Shown piece after piece: positions 34,362 through 44,033 of a DNA stretch of 64,000 nt. Position numbers and translations under genes: made by a program. The notes beneath the pieces are model-generated. The model saw only the letters and a list, made by a program, of their open reading frames with translations, did not search any database and was not told where the DNA came from. Within the stretch, counting starts at the first letter, position 1; each line of letters starts with the position of its first letter. The stretch comes from Companilactobacillus sp. (GTDB lineage Bacteria; Bacillota; Bacilli; Lactobacillales; Lactobacillaceae), in the NCBI RefSeq assembly GCF_022484265.1, contig NZ_JAKVLR010000001.1:2542001-2606000 (forward strand). The letters are read 5' to 3'.

Positions 34362-37010
34362 ATGAAAAATTTATCAAGTTCCGAAATCAGACAGATGTTT
34401 TTAGACTTTTTCCAAACAAAAGGCCACATGATCGAGCCTAGTGCTTCATTAGTCCCAGTCGACGACCCAACGCTTTTGTGGATCAATTCTGGTGTTGCCA
34501 CATTGAAGAAGTACTTTGATGGTTCTGTCGTGCCGAAGAATCCTCGAATCACAAATGCTCAAAAGTGTATCAGAACCAACGATATTGAAAATGTTGGTAA
34601 AACTGCTCGTCACCAAACATTCTTTGAAATGTTAGGTAACTTCTCAGTTGGTGATTATTTCAAGAAAGAAGTTATTCCTTGGGCATTCGAATTTTTAACA
34701 AGTCCTGACTGGCTTGATATGGATCCAGAAAAGTTGTACATCACAACCTATCCAAAGGATACTGAAACTCAAAAATTGTGGGCAGAAGTAGGCATTGACC
34801 CTTCACATATTGAGAAAGTGGAAGATAACTTCTGGGATATCGGTGAAGGCCCTTGTGGTCCTGATTCAGAGATTTTCTATGACCGTGGACAATCATTCAA
34901 TAACTTGGCAGAAGATGACCCCGAGAACTATCCAGGCGGCGAAAATGAACGCTATTTGGAAGTTTGGAACATCGTGTTCTCTGAGTTGAACCATTTGCCT
35001 TCCGGTAAATATGTCGAACAACCTCATAAAAACATTGATACGGGTATGGGACTAGAAAGATTAGTTTCGATCATGCAAGGAACGAAAACTAATTTTGAAA
35101 CTGACTTGTTCATGCCGATCATCAAACAAGTTGAAACTTTAAGCGATGGCAAGAAATACGACGATAACGATGCTGACGATATTTCATTTAAGATCATTGC
35201 TGACCATGCAAGAACAGTTTCATTCGCTGTTGGCGATGGTGCATTGCCATCAAATGAAGGCCGTGGATACGTTATCCGTCGTTTGATCAGACGTGCGGTC
35301 TTAAATGGTAAAAAGTTAGGCATTGATGGACCATTCTTGTACAAACTAGTTCCAACAGTTGGTAAGATCATGGAAAGTTACTATCCAGAAGTTAGCCAAC
35401 AACAAGAGTTCATTTCCAAAACTATCGAAGTCGAAGAAAAACGTTTTTCAGAAACTTTGAATGATGGATTGAAATTGCTTAATGGTGTAATCGATAGTCT
35501 CAAGGCTAAGAATGAAAAAGTCATTGATGGCGAGAATGCCTTCAAGCTTTTCGATACTTATGGATTCCCATTAGAAATGACTGTTGAATATGCTCATGAC
35601 GAGGGTATGTCAGTTGATGAAGATGGTTTCAAAGAAAACATGGAACTTCAAAGAGAACGTGCACGTCAAGCCCGTGGAGATCTTCAATCAATGGGTATGC
35701 AAGATGAGACTTTGATGGAGATCAAAACTCCTAGTGAGTTCGTTGGATATGACAACAATGAAATCAAAGCCACATTGAAGGACATCATTGTTAATGATGA
35801 AATCGTTGATTCAGTTAACATGACAACTGGTAAGGCACAATTGATTTTTGACAAGACGCCTTTTTATGCAGAAATGGGTGGCCAGGTCGCTGATATTGGT
35901 AATATTTATGACGAAAACAACAACCAAGTTGCTGAAGTCTTAGATGTTCAACATGCACCAAATGGCCAAAACATCCACTTAGTAAATGTCATTTCAGAAT
36001 TAGACGTTAACAAAGAATATACCTTGAAGATCAACGTTGATTTCCGTGAAAAAGTTCGCCACAATCACACAGCAACTCACTTGTTGGATCAAGCTTTACG
36101 TGAAGTCGTTGGACCAAGAACTCATCAAGCAGGTTCATTAGTTGAACCAGGATATCTTCGTTTTGATTTCAACAGTAATGAAGGATTAAACGACCAACAA
36201 ATCAGCCAATTGGAAAAAATCGTTAACGAAAAGATCTGGGCAGCTATTCCTGTTAAGACAGAAGTCTTGCCAATTGAAGAAGCTAAGAAGAAAAAAGGCG
36301 CCGTTGCCATGTTTAGCGAAAAATACGGCGACATTGTCCGTGTTGTTGAAGTAGATGATTACTCGATTGAATTCTGTGGTGGTACTCACGTTAGAAACAC
36401 TTCAGAAATTGGTTTGTTTAAGATCACTTCTGAATCAGCAGTTGGTTCAGGTATCAGAAGAATCGATGCCGTAACTGGCGAAGAAGCCTTTGAGTACTTG
36501 AACGACCAACTAAACGTCCTGAAAGAAACTGCAACAAATATGAAAGTTAACCAACTAAAAGATGTTCCTGCACGTGCAGAACAATTAGTTGATGAAGCTA
36601 AGAAATTAAAACGCGACAATCAAAACTTGAAGGTTCAACTTACTAGTCAAAAATCTGCCGAAGTGTTTGACCAAGTCGAAGATATCAATGGCGTAAAGGT
36701 CATTGCCAACGTTATTTCTGCTGACGATATGTCGACTCTTAGACAATTGGCTGATAAGTGGAAGAGCGAAAACAAGTCTGATGTCTTGATTTTAGGCGCT
36801 GGTTCCGGAGATAAAGCTAATTTAGTAGTTTCCGTTAACAAAGCCGCACAAGACAAGGGCCTCAAAGCTGGAGATTTGATCAAACAAATTGCTAAAGAGA
36901 TCCAAGGTGGCGGCGGTGGCCGTCCAGATATGGCTCAAGCAGGTGGTAAGGACCCTAAAGGTTTAACAAAAGCGTTACAATTAGCTAAAGATATTATTAA
37001 AAATAATTAA
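34362..37010 (+). CDS. alaS: Alanyl-tRNA synthetase
   Basis: Charges tRNA-Ala, full length at 882 residues. The catalytic class II domain comes first (IRQMFLDFFQTKGH and the RPF-like GVATLKKYFDG), then the tRNA-recognition region, the editing domain with zinc/His motif HNHTATHLL (about residues 565-573) and CGGTH, and the C-Ala domain ending GGGGGRPDMAQAGG. AAAGGAG precedes ATG. Under T-box control, with ireB-ruvX-DUF1292 behind it, a conserved Firmicutes order. Confidence 0.98.
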   Translation: MKNLSSSEIRQMFLDFFQTKGHMIEPSASLVPVDDPTLLWINSGVATLKKYFDGSVVPKNPRITNAQKCIRTNDIENVGKTARHQTFFEMLGNFSVGDYFKKEVIPWAFEFLTSPDWLDMDPEKLYITTYPKDTETQKLWAEVGIDPSHIEKVEDNFWDIGEGPCGPDSEIFYDRGQSFNNLAEDDPENYPGGENERYLEVWNIVFSELNHLPSGKYVEQPHKNIDTGMGLERLVSIMQGTKTNFETDLFMPIIKQVETLSDGKKYDDNDADDISFKIIADHARTVSFAVGDGALPSNEGRGYVIRRLIRRAVLNGKKLGIDGPFLYKLVPTVGKIMESYYPEVSQQQEFISKTIEVEEKRFSETLNDGLKLLNGVIDSLKAKNEKVIDGENAFKLFDTYGFPLEMTVEYAHDEGMSVDEDGFKENMELQRERARQARGDLQSMGMQDETLMEIKTPSEFVGYDNNEIKATLKDIIVNDEIVDSVNMTTGKAQLIFDKTPFYAEMGGQVADIGNIYDENNNQVAEVLDVQHAPNGQNIHLVNVISELDVNKEYTLKINVDFREKVRHNHTATHLLDQALREVVGPRTHQAGSLVEPGYLRFDFNSNEGLNDQQISQLEKIVNEKIWAAIPVKTEVLPIEEAKKKKGAVAMFSEKYGDIVRVVEVDDYSIEFCGGTHVRNTSEIGLFKITSESAVGSGIRRIDAVTGEEAFEYLNDQLNVLKETATNMKVNQLKDVPARAEQLVDEAKKLKRDNQNLKVQLTSQKSAEVFDQVEDINGVKVIANVISADDMSTLRQLADKWKSENKSDVLILGAGSGDKANLVVSVNKAAQDKGLKAGDLIKQIAKEIQGGGGGRPDMAQAGGKDPKGLTKALQLAKDIIKNN

Positions 37011-37073
37011 AGTGTTCTATAATAGAACTTAATAACTAACAGTCACTTAATTATATTAAATGGAGGTTTTGCC

Positions 37074-37331
37074 ATGAGTTCACTTGATAAAACAATGAGT
37101 TTTGATTTTAATGAAAATAAAGGCAAAGACGTCAAAGAAACCTTACAAAGTGTCTATCAATCTTTGGAAGAAAAAGGCTACAATCCAATTAACCAAATTG
37201 TTGGATATTTGCTTTCTGGTGACCCCGCATACATTCCTCGTCACAATGACGCCAGAAACTTGATCTTAAAACATGAACGAGATGAGATAATCGAAGAATT
37301 AGTTAAGAGTTATCTCAACCAGAATAAGTAA
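37074..37331 (+). CDS. ireB: IreB family regulatory protein (DUF965)
   Basis: Small cytoplasmic protein of 85 residues, full length. In Enterococcus, IreB is a substrate of the PASTA kinase IreK and affects cephalosporin tolerance; the same here is inference. Recognised by MSFDFNENKGKDVKETL, NQIVGYLLSGDPAYIPRHNDARNLI. GGAGG nine bases upstream. Its stop overlaps the ruvX start by one base. Confidence 0.93.
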   Translation: MSSLDKTMSFDFNENKGKDVKETLQSVYQSLEEKGYNPINQIVGYLLSGDPAYIPRHNDARNLILKHERDEIIEELVKSYLNQNK

Positions 37332-37765
37332 TGCGCCTATTAGGTTTAGATGTAGGCTCTAGAACTGTTGGAGTGGCTGCTAGCGATCTTTTAGGTTGGA
37401 CTGCTCAAGGAGTTGAAATAATCCGCATCAATGAAGATGAGGGTGATTTTGGCTTGGATAGATTGGGCGAGATAATCAAGGAAAAGCAAGTCACAGGCGT
37501 TGTGATCGGTTTACCCAAGAACATGAATAATAGTGAGGGTCCTAGAGCCGAGAAGTCTCGTGAATATGGCAAGATGGTCACTGAAAGATTTTCGCTTCCA
37601 GTTGATATGATTGACGAACGGTTGACGACCGTTCAAGCAGAACGAATGTTAGTAGATGAGGCAAACGTCTCAAGACATAAACGTAAAAAGGTTATCGACA
37701 AAATAGCTGCTGAGATGATTCTCCAAAATTATCTCGATGCTAAAGGTAAACTTACGCAGAAATAG
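37331..37765 (+). CDS. ruvX: Putative pre-16S rRNA nuclease / Holliday junction resolvase-like YqgF
   Basis: RNase H-like nuclease of 144 residues. MRLLGLDVGSRTVGVA contains the catalytic Asp, VIGLPKNMNNSEGP follows, and DERLTTVQAERML is the third acidic region. The E. coli relative matures 16S rRNA ends. It overlaps ireB by one base (TAATG) and the DUF1292 gene starts just after. Confidence 0.93.
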   Translation: MRLLGLDVGSRTVGVAASDLLGWTAQGVEIIRINEDEGDFGLDRLGEIIKEKQVTGVVIGLPKNMNNSEGPRAEKSREYGKMVTERFSLPVDMIDERLTTVQAERMLVDEANVSRHKRKKVIDKIAAEMILQNYLDAKGKLTQK

Positions 37766-37774
37766 GTGAAATTT

Positions 37775-38083
37775 ATGAGTGAAAAATCTGGATCAAATAA
37801 AGATTTAGACGAAGTTATCTTAAGCGACGACAAAGGCAACCAAGAGACATATAAGATTTTATTCACGTTTGAATCTGATGACTATGGTAAATCTTACGTG
37901 TTCTTATATCCTAAGAACGATGAGGACTCCGATGAGATCGAAGTTCAAGCATTCTCATTTACTCCTGACGAAAACGGAGACGTTGACGCTGGTGAGCTTA
38001 ATCCAATTGAAGATGCTGAAGAATGGGACATGGTTCAAGAAGTGCTTAATACATTCACAAATGACGATGAACAAGATATCTAA
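37775..38083 (+). CDS. DUF1292 protein (YrzB-like)
   Basis: Acidic cytoplasmic protein of 102 residues and unknown function. The family core is visible in YKILFTFESDDYGKSYVFLYP and FSFTPDENG. I use ATG 37775 with AGGTG upstream; a GTG at 37766 overlaps that site. Conserved position after ireB-ruvX in Firmicutes. Confidence 0.9.
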   Translation: MSEKSGSNKDLDEVILSDDKGNQETYKILFTFESDDYGKSYVFLYPKNDEDSDEIEVQAFSFTPDENGDVDAGELNPIEDAEEWDMVQEVLNTFTNDDEQDI

Positions 38084-38085
38084 TT

Positions 38086-38137
38086 AAATTACGAACTGTG
38101 AATCAGCTTTTGAATTCATGGTTCGTAATTTGTTGTT
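38086..38137 (+). terminator. Hairpin terminator after the DUF1292 gene
   Basis: AAATTACGAAC (38086-38096) pairs with GTTCGTAATTT (38121-38131), with a smaller TGAAT/ATTCA stem inside. The following T run is weak. Confidence 0.65.
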
Positions 38138-38225
38138 TAAATACGTTTTTAAATATCAAATATTTTGTTTTTTCAATGTTGTGCTAAAATTAAGCAATAC
38201 AATGAACTAATTTTAAGGGGATAAA

Positions 38226-38768
38226 ATGCTGAGTCTGTTAATTGTTTTATTGTTAATTTACGGTTTTTATATGGGCGCACGACGTGGCCTAGCAATGCAA
38301 GCCTTTTATACGATTGGCTATGCTGTTTTCTTTGCTTTGGCATTGTTGACCTTTCGTTTTCTCGGTCCCAAATTTGAAATGATTGTTCCATATCCATCTG
38401 CTAATTTAGGAAGCGAATTTGCTTTCTTCTCAACCAAGGTGGGCATGGAATTAGATAATGCTTTTTATCGTGCCTTTGCATTCATTTTTGTTTGCTTCAT
38501 CGGTTGGATCATTATGAGATTTGCCGGTCTATATTTTAAACGATTGACCTATGTTCCAATGTCAAATGACGTTAACTTATTAAGCGGTGGAATTTTAGGA
38601 TTTATCGTTACTTATATGACAATATTTATGATTCTCATGATCATGGCAATGATTCCAGTTTCTGGAATTCAACATGCATTATCGCATTCATTCGTAGCAT
38701 CTGCGATGATCGAAGCATCGCCAATTGTTTCTAAGTGGCTTCCTTCACTGTGGATCGCAAGCGCATAA
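38226..38768 (+). CDS. CvpA family membrane protein
   Basis: Integral membrane protein of 180 residues with about four hydrophobic helices (3-17, 28-45, 84-99 and 121-141). The start LIVLLLIYGFYMGARRGLA is characteristic of the CvpA/colicin V production family, whose precise function is unsettled. AAGGGG precedes the ATG. mutS2 follows 110 bases downstream, as in Bacillus (yshB-mutS2). Confidence 0.88.
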   Translation: MLSLLIVLLLIYGFYMGARRGLAMQAFYTIGYAVFFALALLTFRFLGPKFEMIVPYPSANLGSEFAFFSTKVGMELDNAFYRAFAFIFVCFIGWIIMRFAGLYFKRLTYVPMSNDVNLLSGGILGFIVTYMTIFMILMIMAMIPVSGIQHALSHSFVASAMIEASPIVSKWLPSLWIASA

Positions 38769-38877
38769 TTAAATAGATACAAGACAGGTTAATTCTGAGT
38801 TAAAACGTTAAACACCGATTTATCGTTTGAAACGGGGAATTAGCCTTTTTTAAACAAGAATTAAACGGAGAAATTAT

Positions 38878-41232
38878 ATGAATAATAAAGCATTGAATGT
38901 TTTAGAATTCGGTAAGATCAAAGATGAGATCGCCAAATATTTGATCACATCGCGTGGTAAAACATTACTGAAAAAATTGATGCCGATGTCAGTCGAATCT
39001 ATTGTTCATCGACTCATCGACCAAACTAAAGATGGGATGGATATTGTTCGTCTGCGTGGCGAAATACCTGTCCGTAAATTAGACGATTTGCATGATCAAG
39101 CTAATCGTCTGAAAAAAGATGGAAATTTAAATGGAACTGAATTAGCCGCAATTGGCCAAGTTTTAAAAAATACTGCTGAGTTAAAGGCTTTTTTTGCTGA
39201 CCTGCATGATGACGAGATTCCTTTACGCGAATTATTTAACTTGAGTGGAGACTTGATCGATAATCCAACTTTGACTCATCGGATCGACAAATCGATCGAT
39301 GATTCTGGTCGCTTGCTCGATACTGCTTCTGACGACTTGCAATACATCCGTAACCAGATCAATCGTTATAATGAGCAGATCCGTCATTCCATGGAGCAAT
39401 ATACTCGTGGAAAGAATACCAAGTATTTGACCGAAGCTATCGTCACATTGCGTGATGATCGATTCGTTGTACCGGTTAAAACTGAATATCGTGCCAAATT
39501 TGGTGGAGTAGTCCATGACCAAAGTGCCAGTGGCCAAACTTTGTATATTGAGCCTCAAGCAGTTGTCGGCCTAAACAATCAATTGCACGATGCACAGACA
39601 TCTGAAAAGTTAGAAGAAATTCGAATTTTAGGAGAACTATCTGATTTAGTTCGCCCAGAAATTGATGACATCGTGGCCAATAATGAAGTTTTAGCTCAAT
39701 TTGATTTGATCAACGCTAAAGCTAAGTATGCCAATCAGATCAAGGCGACTGAACCCTTGATTTCGCGTGACAACATCGTTGATTTAAAGGAAGCTAAGCA
39801 TCCCTTGATCAATCCTGATAAAGTGGTTGCCAATGATATTAAAATTGGCGATGACTATCGGACGATGCTGATCACAGGTCCTAATACTGGTGGTAAAACT
39901 ATCACTATGAAAACTTTAGGATTGATTCAGATCATGGCTCAGTCAGGGTTGTTCATTCCGGCTCATGAAGAAAGTCAGGTTGCTGTTTTTGACGAAGTGT
40001 TTGTTGATATCGGTGATGAACAATCAATCGAGCAAAACTTGAGTACCTTCTCGTCTCACATGGATAACATCATCAACATCATGAAACATGTAACTGAGCG
40101 TAGTTTAGTCTTGATCGATGAATTGGGTGCCGGAACTGATCCTCAAGAAGGTGCCGCTATTGCGATTGCAATTCTTGAGAAGTTATCGGAATCTAATCCT
40201 GAGATCATGGCAACAACTCACTACCCAGAATTAAAGATTTATGCCTACAACACCGATAATACTATCAACGCCAGTATGGAATTTGACGACAAGTCGTTAA
40301 AACCAACTTATCGTCTTTTAATTGGAATTCCCGGTGCAAGTAATGCGATGAATATTGCCGCTCGTTTGGGGATGGATCGTTCAGTGATTGAACGTGGTAA
40401 TTCGTTGATGAGTGGCGAAAGCCAAGATCTGAATAACATGATCAATGACTTGGAGAAACGTCGTAAAGAATTTGAGCAAAACAATGAGAAATTGGAAGCT
40501 CAACTTGCTAAGAATAAAAAATTAGAAGAGCAGTATGAAACTGAACGAACAACTTTAGAGAATTCTAAAGATAGCGAGATCCAGGCAGCTAAGGTTCGTG
40601 CTAATCAAATAGTTTCAAGTACCAAGAAGAAATCCGAAAAGATCATTGATCGACTCAAAGATCTTGAACGAAAAGGCTATGCAGTTAAACCTGATCAAAT
40701 TATCTCAGCAAGAACAGATTTGAAGAACTTGCATCAAGAAGACATGAAGAAAAAGAATCGTGTCCTCAGACGCAATCAGCGTCGTCAAGAATTAAAAGTT
40801 GGCGATAATGTTAAAGCCATCCCTTATGGACAATTTGGTACCATCATTCGTAAAGATCAAAATAACAAGTATGAAGTTCAACTTGGTATTTTGAAAATGA
40901 AATTTGATGCCGCTGATTTAGAGAAGACGCAACAACAACCTGAAGAGACCGATACCAAGAAAACTATGGTCAGACGTACGAAGAGTTCATCTCTTTCTAG
41001 CAAGCTAGATTTGCGTGGAGAGAGATACGAAGAAGCAATGGCAGATTTGGATACGTATATCGATGAAGCCTTGCTGGCTGGCTATAATCAAGTAACAATT
41101 GTGCATGGATTCGGTACTGGGGTAATTAGAAATGGTGTTACAAAGTACTTGCAAAGCAATCCGAGAGTCAAATCCTTTGGATATGCGCCAGCAAGCTCAG
41201 GTGGCTCAGGTGCTACAATAGTTGACTTATAA
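38878..41232 (+). CDS. mutS2: Endonuclease MutS2
   Basis: MutS-related protein of 784 residues that lacks the mismatch-recognition domain. Reported roles of the family are suppression of recombination and rescue of collided ribosomes. ATPase motifs are GPNTGGKTIT (about 336-345), DELGAGTDP and TTHYPEL. A long coiled coil (about 520-620) separates it from the C-terminal Smr nuclease domain with LDLRGERYEEAM and HGFGTGVIRN (about 705-784). ACGGAG precedes the ATG; trxA is 75 bases downstream. Confidence 0.96.
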   Translation: MNNKALNVLEFGKIKDEIAKYLITSRGKTLLKKLMPMSVESIVHRLIDQTKDGMDIVRLRGEIPVRKLDDLHDQANRLKKDGNLNGTELAAIGQVLKNTAELKAFFADLHDDEIPLRELFNLSGDLIDNPTLTHRIDKSIDDSGRLLDTASDDLQYIRNQINRYNEQIRHSMEQYTRGKNTKYLTEAIVTLRDDRFVVPVKTEYRAKFGGVVHDQSASGQTLYIEPQAVVGLNNQLHDAQTSEKLEEIRILGELSDLVRPEIDDIVANNEVLAQFDLINAKAKYANQIKATEPLISRDNIVDLKEAKHPLINPDKVVANDIKIGDDYRTMLITGPNTGGKTITMKTLGLIQIMAQSGLFIPAHEESQVAVFDEVFVDIGDEQSIEQNLSTFSSHMDNIINIMKHVTERSLVLIDELGAGTDPQEGAAIAIAILEKLSESNPEIMATTHYPELKIYAYNTDNTINASMEFDDKSLKPTYRLLIGIPGASNAMNIAARLGMDRSVIERGNSLMSGESQDLNNMINDLEKRRKEFEQNNEKLEAQLAKNKKLEEQYETERTTLENSKDSEIQAAKVRANQIVSSTKKKSEKIIDRLKDLERKGYAVKPDQIISARTDLKNLHQEDMKKKNRVLRRNQRRQELKVGDNVKAIPYGQFGTIIRKDQNNKYEVQLGILKMKFDAADLEKTQQQPEETDTKKTMVRRTKSSSLSSKLDLRGERYEEAMADLDTYIDEALLAGYNQVTIVHGFGTGVIRNGVTKYLQSNPRVKSFGYAPASSGGSGATIVDL

Positions 41233-41307
41233 TCTCGATACAAAATAGTGTTTTAAAAATAACAAAAGTGATAATATCTTTATTGAAAGTTAAAAGGAGT
41301 GAACACA

Positions 41308-41619
41308 ATGGTCGATGAAGTTACAGATACAACTTATGCTGATGAAACTAAAGACGGTGTTGTGCTTACTGATTTTTGGGCTACATGGTGTGGTCCTTGT
41401 CGTATGCAATCACCTGTTATTGAGGAATTATCAGAGGAAAATGATGCTGTTAAATTTATGAAGATGGATGTCGATGCTAATCCAAAGACACCTCAATCAT
41501 ATGGAATTATGGCAATCCCAACACTCGTTATCACAAAAGATGGCAAGGTTGTCGACAAGCTTACAGGATTCCACAGCAAAGCCCAATTGGCAAAGATCCT
41601 TGATGGATATACAGATTAA
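41308..41619 (+). CDS. trxA: Thioredoxin
   Basis: General dithiol reductant of 103 residues. The active site WCGPC is at about residues 28-32 and the cis-Pro segment AIPTL near 75. AAAAGGAG sets ATG 41308; a GTG nine bases earlier lies within the ribosome site. It follows mutS2, as in Bacillus, and ends at a strong terminator. Confidence 0.96.
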   Translation: MVDEVTDTTYADETKDGVVLTDFWATWCGPCRMQSPVIEELSEENDAVKFMKMDVDANPKTPQSYGIMAIPTLVITKDGKVVDKLTGFHSKAQLAKILDGYTD

Positions 41620-41623
41620 TATT

Positions 41624-41660
41624 AAATACGCTGACTGTTAGCTGTCAGCGTATTTTTTTA
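41624..41660 (+). terminator. Intrinsic terminator after trxA
   Basis: AAATACGCTGAC / GTCAGCGTATTT perfect 12-bp stem with seven T residues. Confidence 0.93.
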
Positions 41661-41669
41661 GCAATATTA

Positions 41670-41713
41670 CTTATAAATGCTTATATACACTTATAAAAAC
41701 GCAAAAATATGTT
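41670..41713 (+). promoter_or_regulatory. Promoter and triple-repeat operator of the DeoR gene
   Basis: CTTATAAA, CTTATATA and CTTATAAA start at 41670, 41680 and 41690, exactly 10 bases apart. They overlap or precede the candidate -35 TATACA (41684-41689), which is 18 bases before TATGTT (41708-41713). Autoregulation is inference. Confidence 0.6.
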
Positions 41714-41733
41714 ACACTTACTCTGAGGTAAAG

Positions 41734-42471
41734 ATGATGTATCAACAACAACGATTAGAACAAATTATGGATTTACTACAGACCAATGAAGTAATTACCA
41801 CCGATAAGTTGGTTCAAGAGTTTAACGTATCTCGTGATACAGTACGTAGAGACTTTTCAATTTTATCTGAACAGGGAAAAGTTCAGCGAATTCATGGTGG
41901 AATCATGCGGTTAGAAGAGAATGAACAAATGTATTCCTTCAACAGCCGATTGAATCAATTTGACAAGGCAAAAACACATATTGCCGAAATCGCGGAGAAA
42001 ATGCTAGTACCAGGAAAAACTTATTTTTTTGATGTATCGACCACGGTTTTAAAACTGTCGCAGATTACGGACCAACAACTGACGGTTTATACACACTCAT
42101 TGGATAATTCGATAATGCTTAGCGATAATCCTAAAGTAGATTTACACACATTGGGTGGTCATTTTTCTAGTAAAAATCGTTATTTCTACTCACTTCAAGA
42201 ATCATCGTTATTAAATGATATTAGTTTTGATATAGCATTTTTTGGTGCCGCTGGATTAAAAAATGGAACTGTTAGTTTCGAAGATGAAGAAGACACTTAT
42301 GTAAAAAAACAAGCTATCAAGCATGCCAAGAAAAAGGTTTTGTTAGCTGAAACCGAAAAATTTTCAAAGCAAGCAACTTATAATTTGGCAGATCTATCAG
42401 AGTTTGATTTGTTGATTACTGATAAAAAGCCCAAAGAAGAAAATTTAGAAAACATCGAAATTACATACTGA
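41734..42471 (+). CDS. DeoR family transcriptional repressor
   Basis: Regulator of about 245 residues. The N-terminal helix-turn-helix is TDKLVQEFNVSRDTVRRDFSIL followed by the DeoR signature KVQRIHGG; the C-terminal DeoRC sugar-phosphate sensor contains a GAAGL motif and the KHAKKKVLLAETEKF segment. GAGG precedes two adjacent ATGs (41734 and 41737); either could be used. A HAD phosphatase follows 13 bases downstream and is presumably co-regulated; the effector is likely a phosphorylated sugar. Confidence 0.9.
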   Translation: MMYQQQRLEQIMDLLQTNEVITTDKLVQEFNVSRDTVRRDFSILSEQGKVQRIHGGIMRLEENEQMYSFNSRLNQFDKAKTHIAEIAEKMLVPGKTYFFDVSTTVLKLSQITDQQLTVYTHSLDNSIMLSDNPKVDLHTLGGHFSSKNRYFYSLQESSLLNDISFDIAFFGAAGLKNGTVSFEDEEDTYVKKQAIKHAKKKVLLAETEKFSKQATYNLADLSEFDLLITDKKPKEENLENIEITY

Positions 42472-42484
42472 GAGGACAATAATT

Positions 42485-43294
42485 ATGGACATCAAATTAG
42501 TGTTAAGCGATATTGACGGAACGATTTTGGATGACAATAATTTTGTTGATAGCAATCTGCAAACCGAACTAAGAGTCTTGAAACAAAAGAATATCCCATT
42601 TGTTTTAAGTTCTGCACGTTCACCAGAGGGAATGCTGCCAATTGCGAAAAAACTGGATATCGTGGATAATCCGATTGCTAGCTACAATGGAGCGTACATA
42701 ATTAAAGACATTGATCTGGAATACCCCACGATTATTAGTAGCCACGCCTTGCCGCAAAATGAGATTCAAAATATTTTTGAAATCATCAATCAGGATTTCC
42801 CAACAGTTTCAATTAACTTGTATTCTAAATCCCAGTGGTACGTTAATCAGACAGATCATTGGACGGATGAGGAAGCTGATATTACCAATATTGAGCCAAT
42901 GGTTACTGATTTGAATAGGTTCATTTTAGATAAGCCAGTTCACAAATTGTTGTTGATTGATGAACCAGATGTTATTAGTGATTTGATGAAGCAACTTCAA
43001 AATGCAAAATTTTTGCGTAGCACGTTTATATTATCCAAACCTAACTATCTTGAAATCACTGATAAGGGTGCTTCTAAAAGCGAAGCATTGAAAGAACTAG
43101 CGGAGTATTATCATTTGCCGATCGAGGATACAATGGCTTTAGGGGACAATTTTAACGATGTGCCCATGTTTGAAACAGCTGGATTAGGTGTAGCTATGGA
43201 AAATGCTCCAGACGAAGTGAAGGGCATGGCTGATGAAGTAACATCCAGCAATAATGACAATGGAGTATCAGAAGCTTTGAAAAAATATCTTTAG
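42485..43294 (+). CDS. HAD superfamily sugar phosphatase, Cof type
   Basis: Haloacid dehalogenase hydrolase of 269 residues, Cof/YidA-like, acting on phosphorylated sugars or nucleotides. Motif I is SDIDGTILDD (nucleophile Asp9), motif II SSARSPEG, and motif IV GDNFNDVPMF (about 217-226); the C2 cap lies between. Paired with the upstream DeoR gene, suggesting detoxification or use of a sugar phosphate sensed by it. AGAGGA precedes the ATG. Confidence 0.92.
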   Translation: MDIKLVLSDIDGTILDDNNFVDSNLQTELRVLKQKNIPFVLSSARSPEGMLPIAKKLDIVDNPIASYNGAYIIKDIDLEYPTIISSHALPQNEIQNIFEIINQDFPTVSINLYSKSQWYVNQTDHWTDEEADITNIEPMVTDLNRFILDKPVHKLLLIDEPDVISDLMKQLQNAKFLRSTFILSKPNYLEITDKGASKSEALKELAEYYHLPIEDTMALGDNFNDVPMFETAGLGVAMENAPDEVKGMADEVTSSNNDNGVSEALKKYL

Positions 43295-43298
43295 ACAA

Positions 43299-43330
43299 AA
43301 AAAGACGAAAACCGAAGTTTTCGTCTTTTA
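43299..43330 (+). terminator. Intrinsic terminator after the HAD gene
   Basis: AAAAGACGAAAAC / GTTTTCGTCTTTT with CGAA loop; A and T flanks could let it act in both directions. Confidence 0.9.
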
Positions 43331-43433
43331 TCATGCAAAAATGTTCTGATCAATTAGAAATAATACATTAAAATCCCACTAAGATCTCTCGTCATTTTTG
43401 TCAGAAAGCGTTTTTTGTTGTATATTATAGTTT

Positions 43434-43916
43434 CTAGTTTCGTTCAATTTGAATCAAAATATTGACGAATTTATTCTTCAAATCAAGCGTAAAACTACCC
43501 ATACATGCAGCACCTAGGGTATTTTGGACAGTTTCGCTAATGAATCCTGATTCCAATGAAAATTCGGGATCGTCATTATTTAAATTAAAACGTTGGATTA
43601 CTTCTGGTCCAGATAAAACGTATTTGTAGCTTGCTTTAGTTTGACTAGCAATTTCAAGTTCGCCAAATCCGGCATTTTTGAAGACATTTGGTAAATCATT
43701 CATGTCTTGAATTGCCAAGCGACGGCTCAAATCTTTTCCTGCCCAGTAAAGAAGTTCAGGAGTATCCTTATCTAACAAATCAGGCAATACGAAATCTCGT
43801 AGTACCGATACGGCAAAGTATTTTTCCATTAAGTCGTTTTGAGTCGCACTGGTTTCTTCAGTTTCGACACTCTCGTCAAGATTTTCGTTATCATTGTTCT
43901 TGTTTTGTTTGGCCAT
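43434..43916 (-). CDS. YslB family protein (DUF2507)
   Basis: Cytoplasmic protein of 160 residues, unknown role. After a polar, acidic 30-residue N-terminus comes the DUF2507 core (LRDFVLPDLL, ELLYWAGKDLSRR, FNLNNDDPEFSLESGFIS). AAAGGAG precedes ATG 43916. It is divergent from murI; in Bacillus yslB also neighbours racE, which supports the call. Confidence 0.88.
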   Translation of the reverse strand: MAKQNKNNDNENLDESVETEETSATQNDLMEKYFAVSVLRDFVLPDLLDKDTPELLYWAGKDLSRRLAIQDMNDLPNVFKNAGFGELEIASQTKASYKYVLSGPEVIQRFNLNNDDPEFSLESGFISETVQNTLGAACMGSFTLDLKNKFVNILIQIERN

Positions 43917-44033
43917 TATTTCTACTCCTTTTGCTTAAAAATATTATATCATTAGGTAAATACCTTTTTAAGTGAATAACCAACTATCGAAAAATAAAAT
44001 CGTTTAATAATCAAAATTTAGTGGGGTGTTGTT

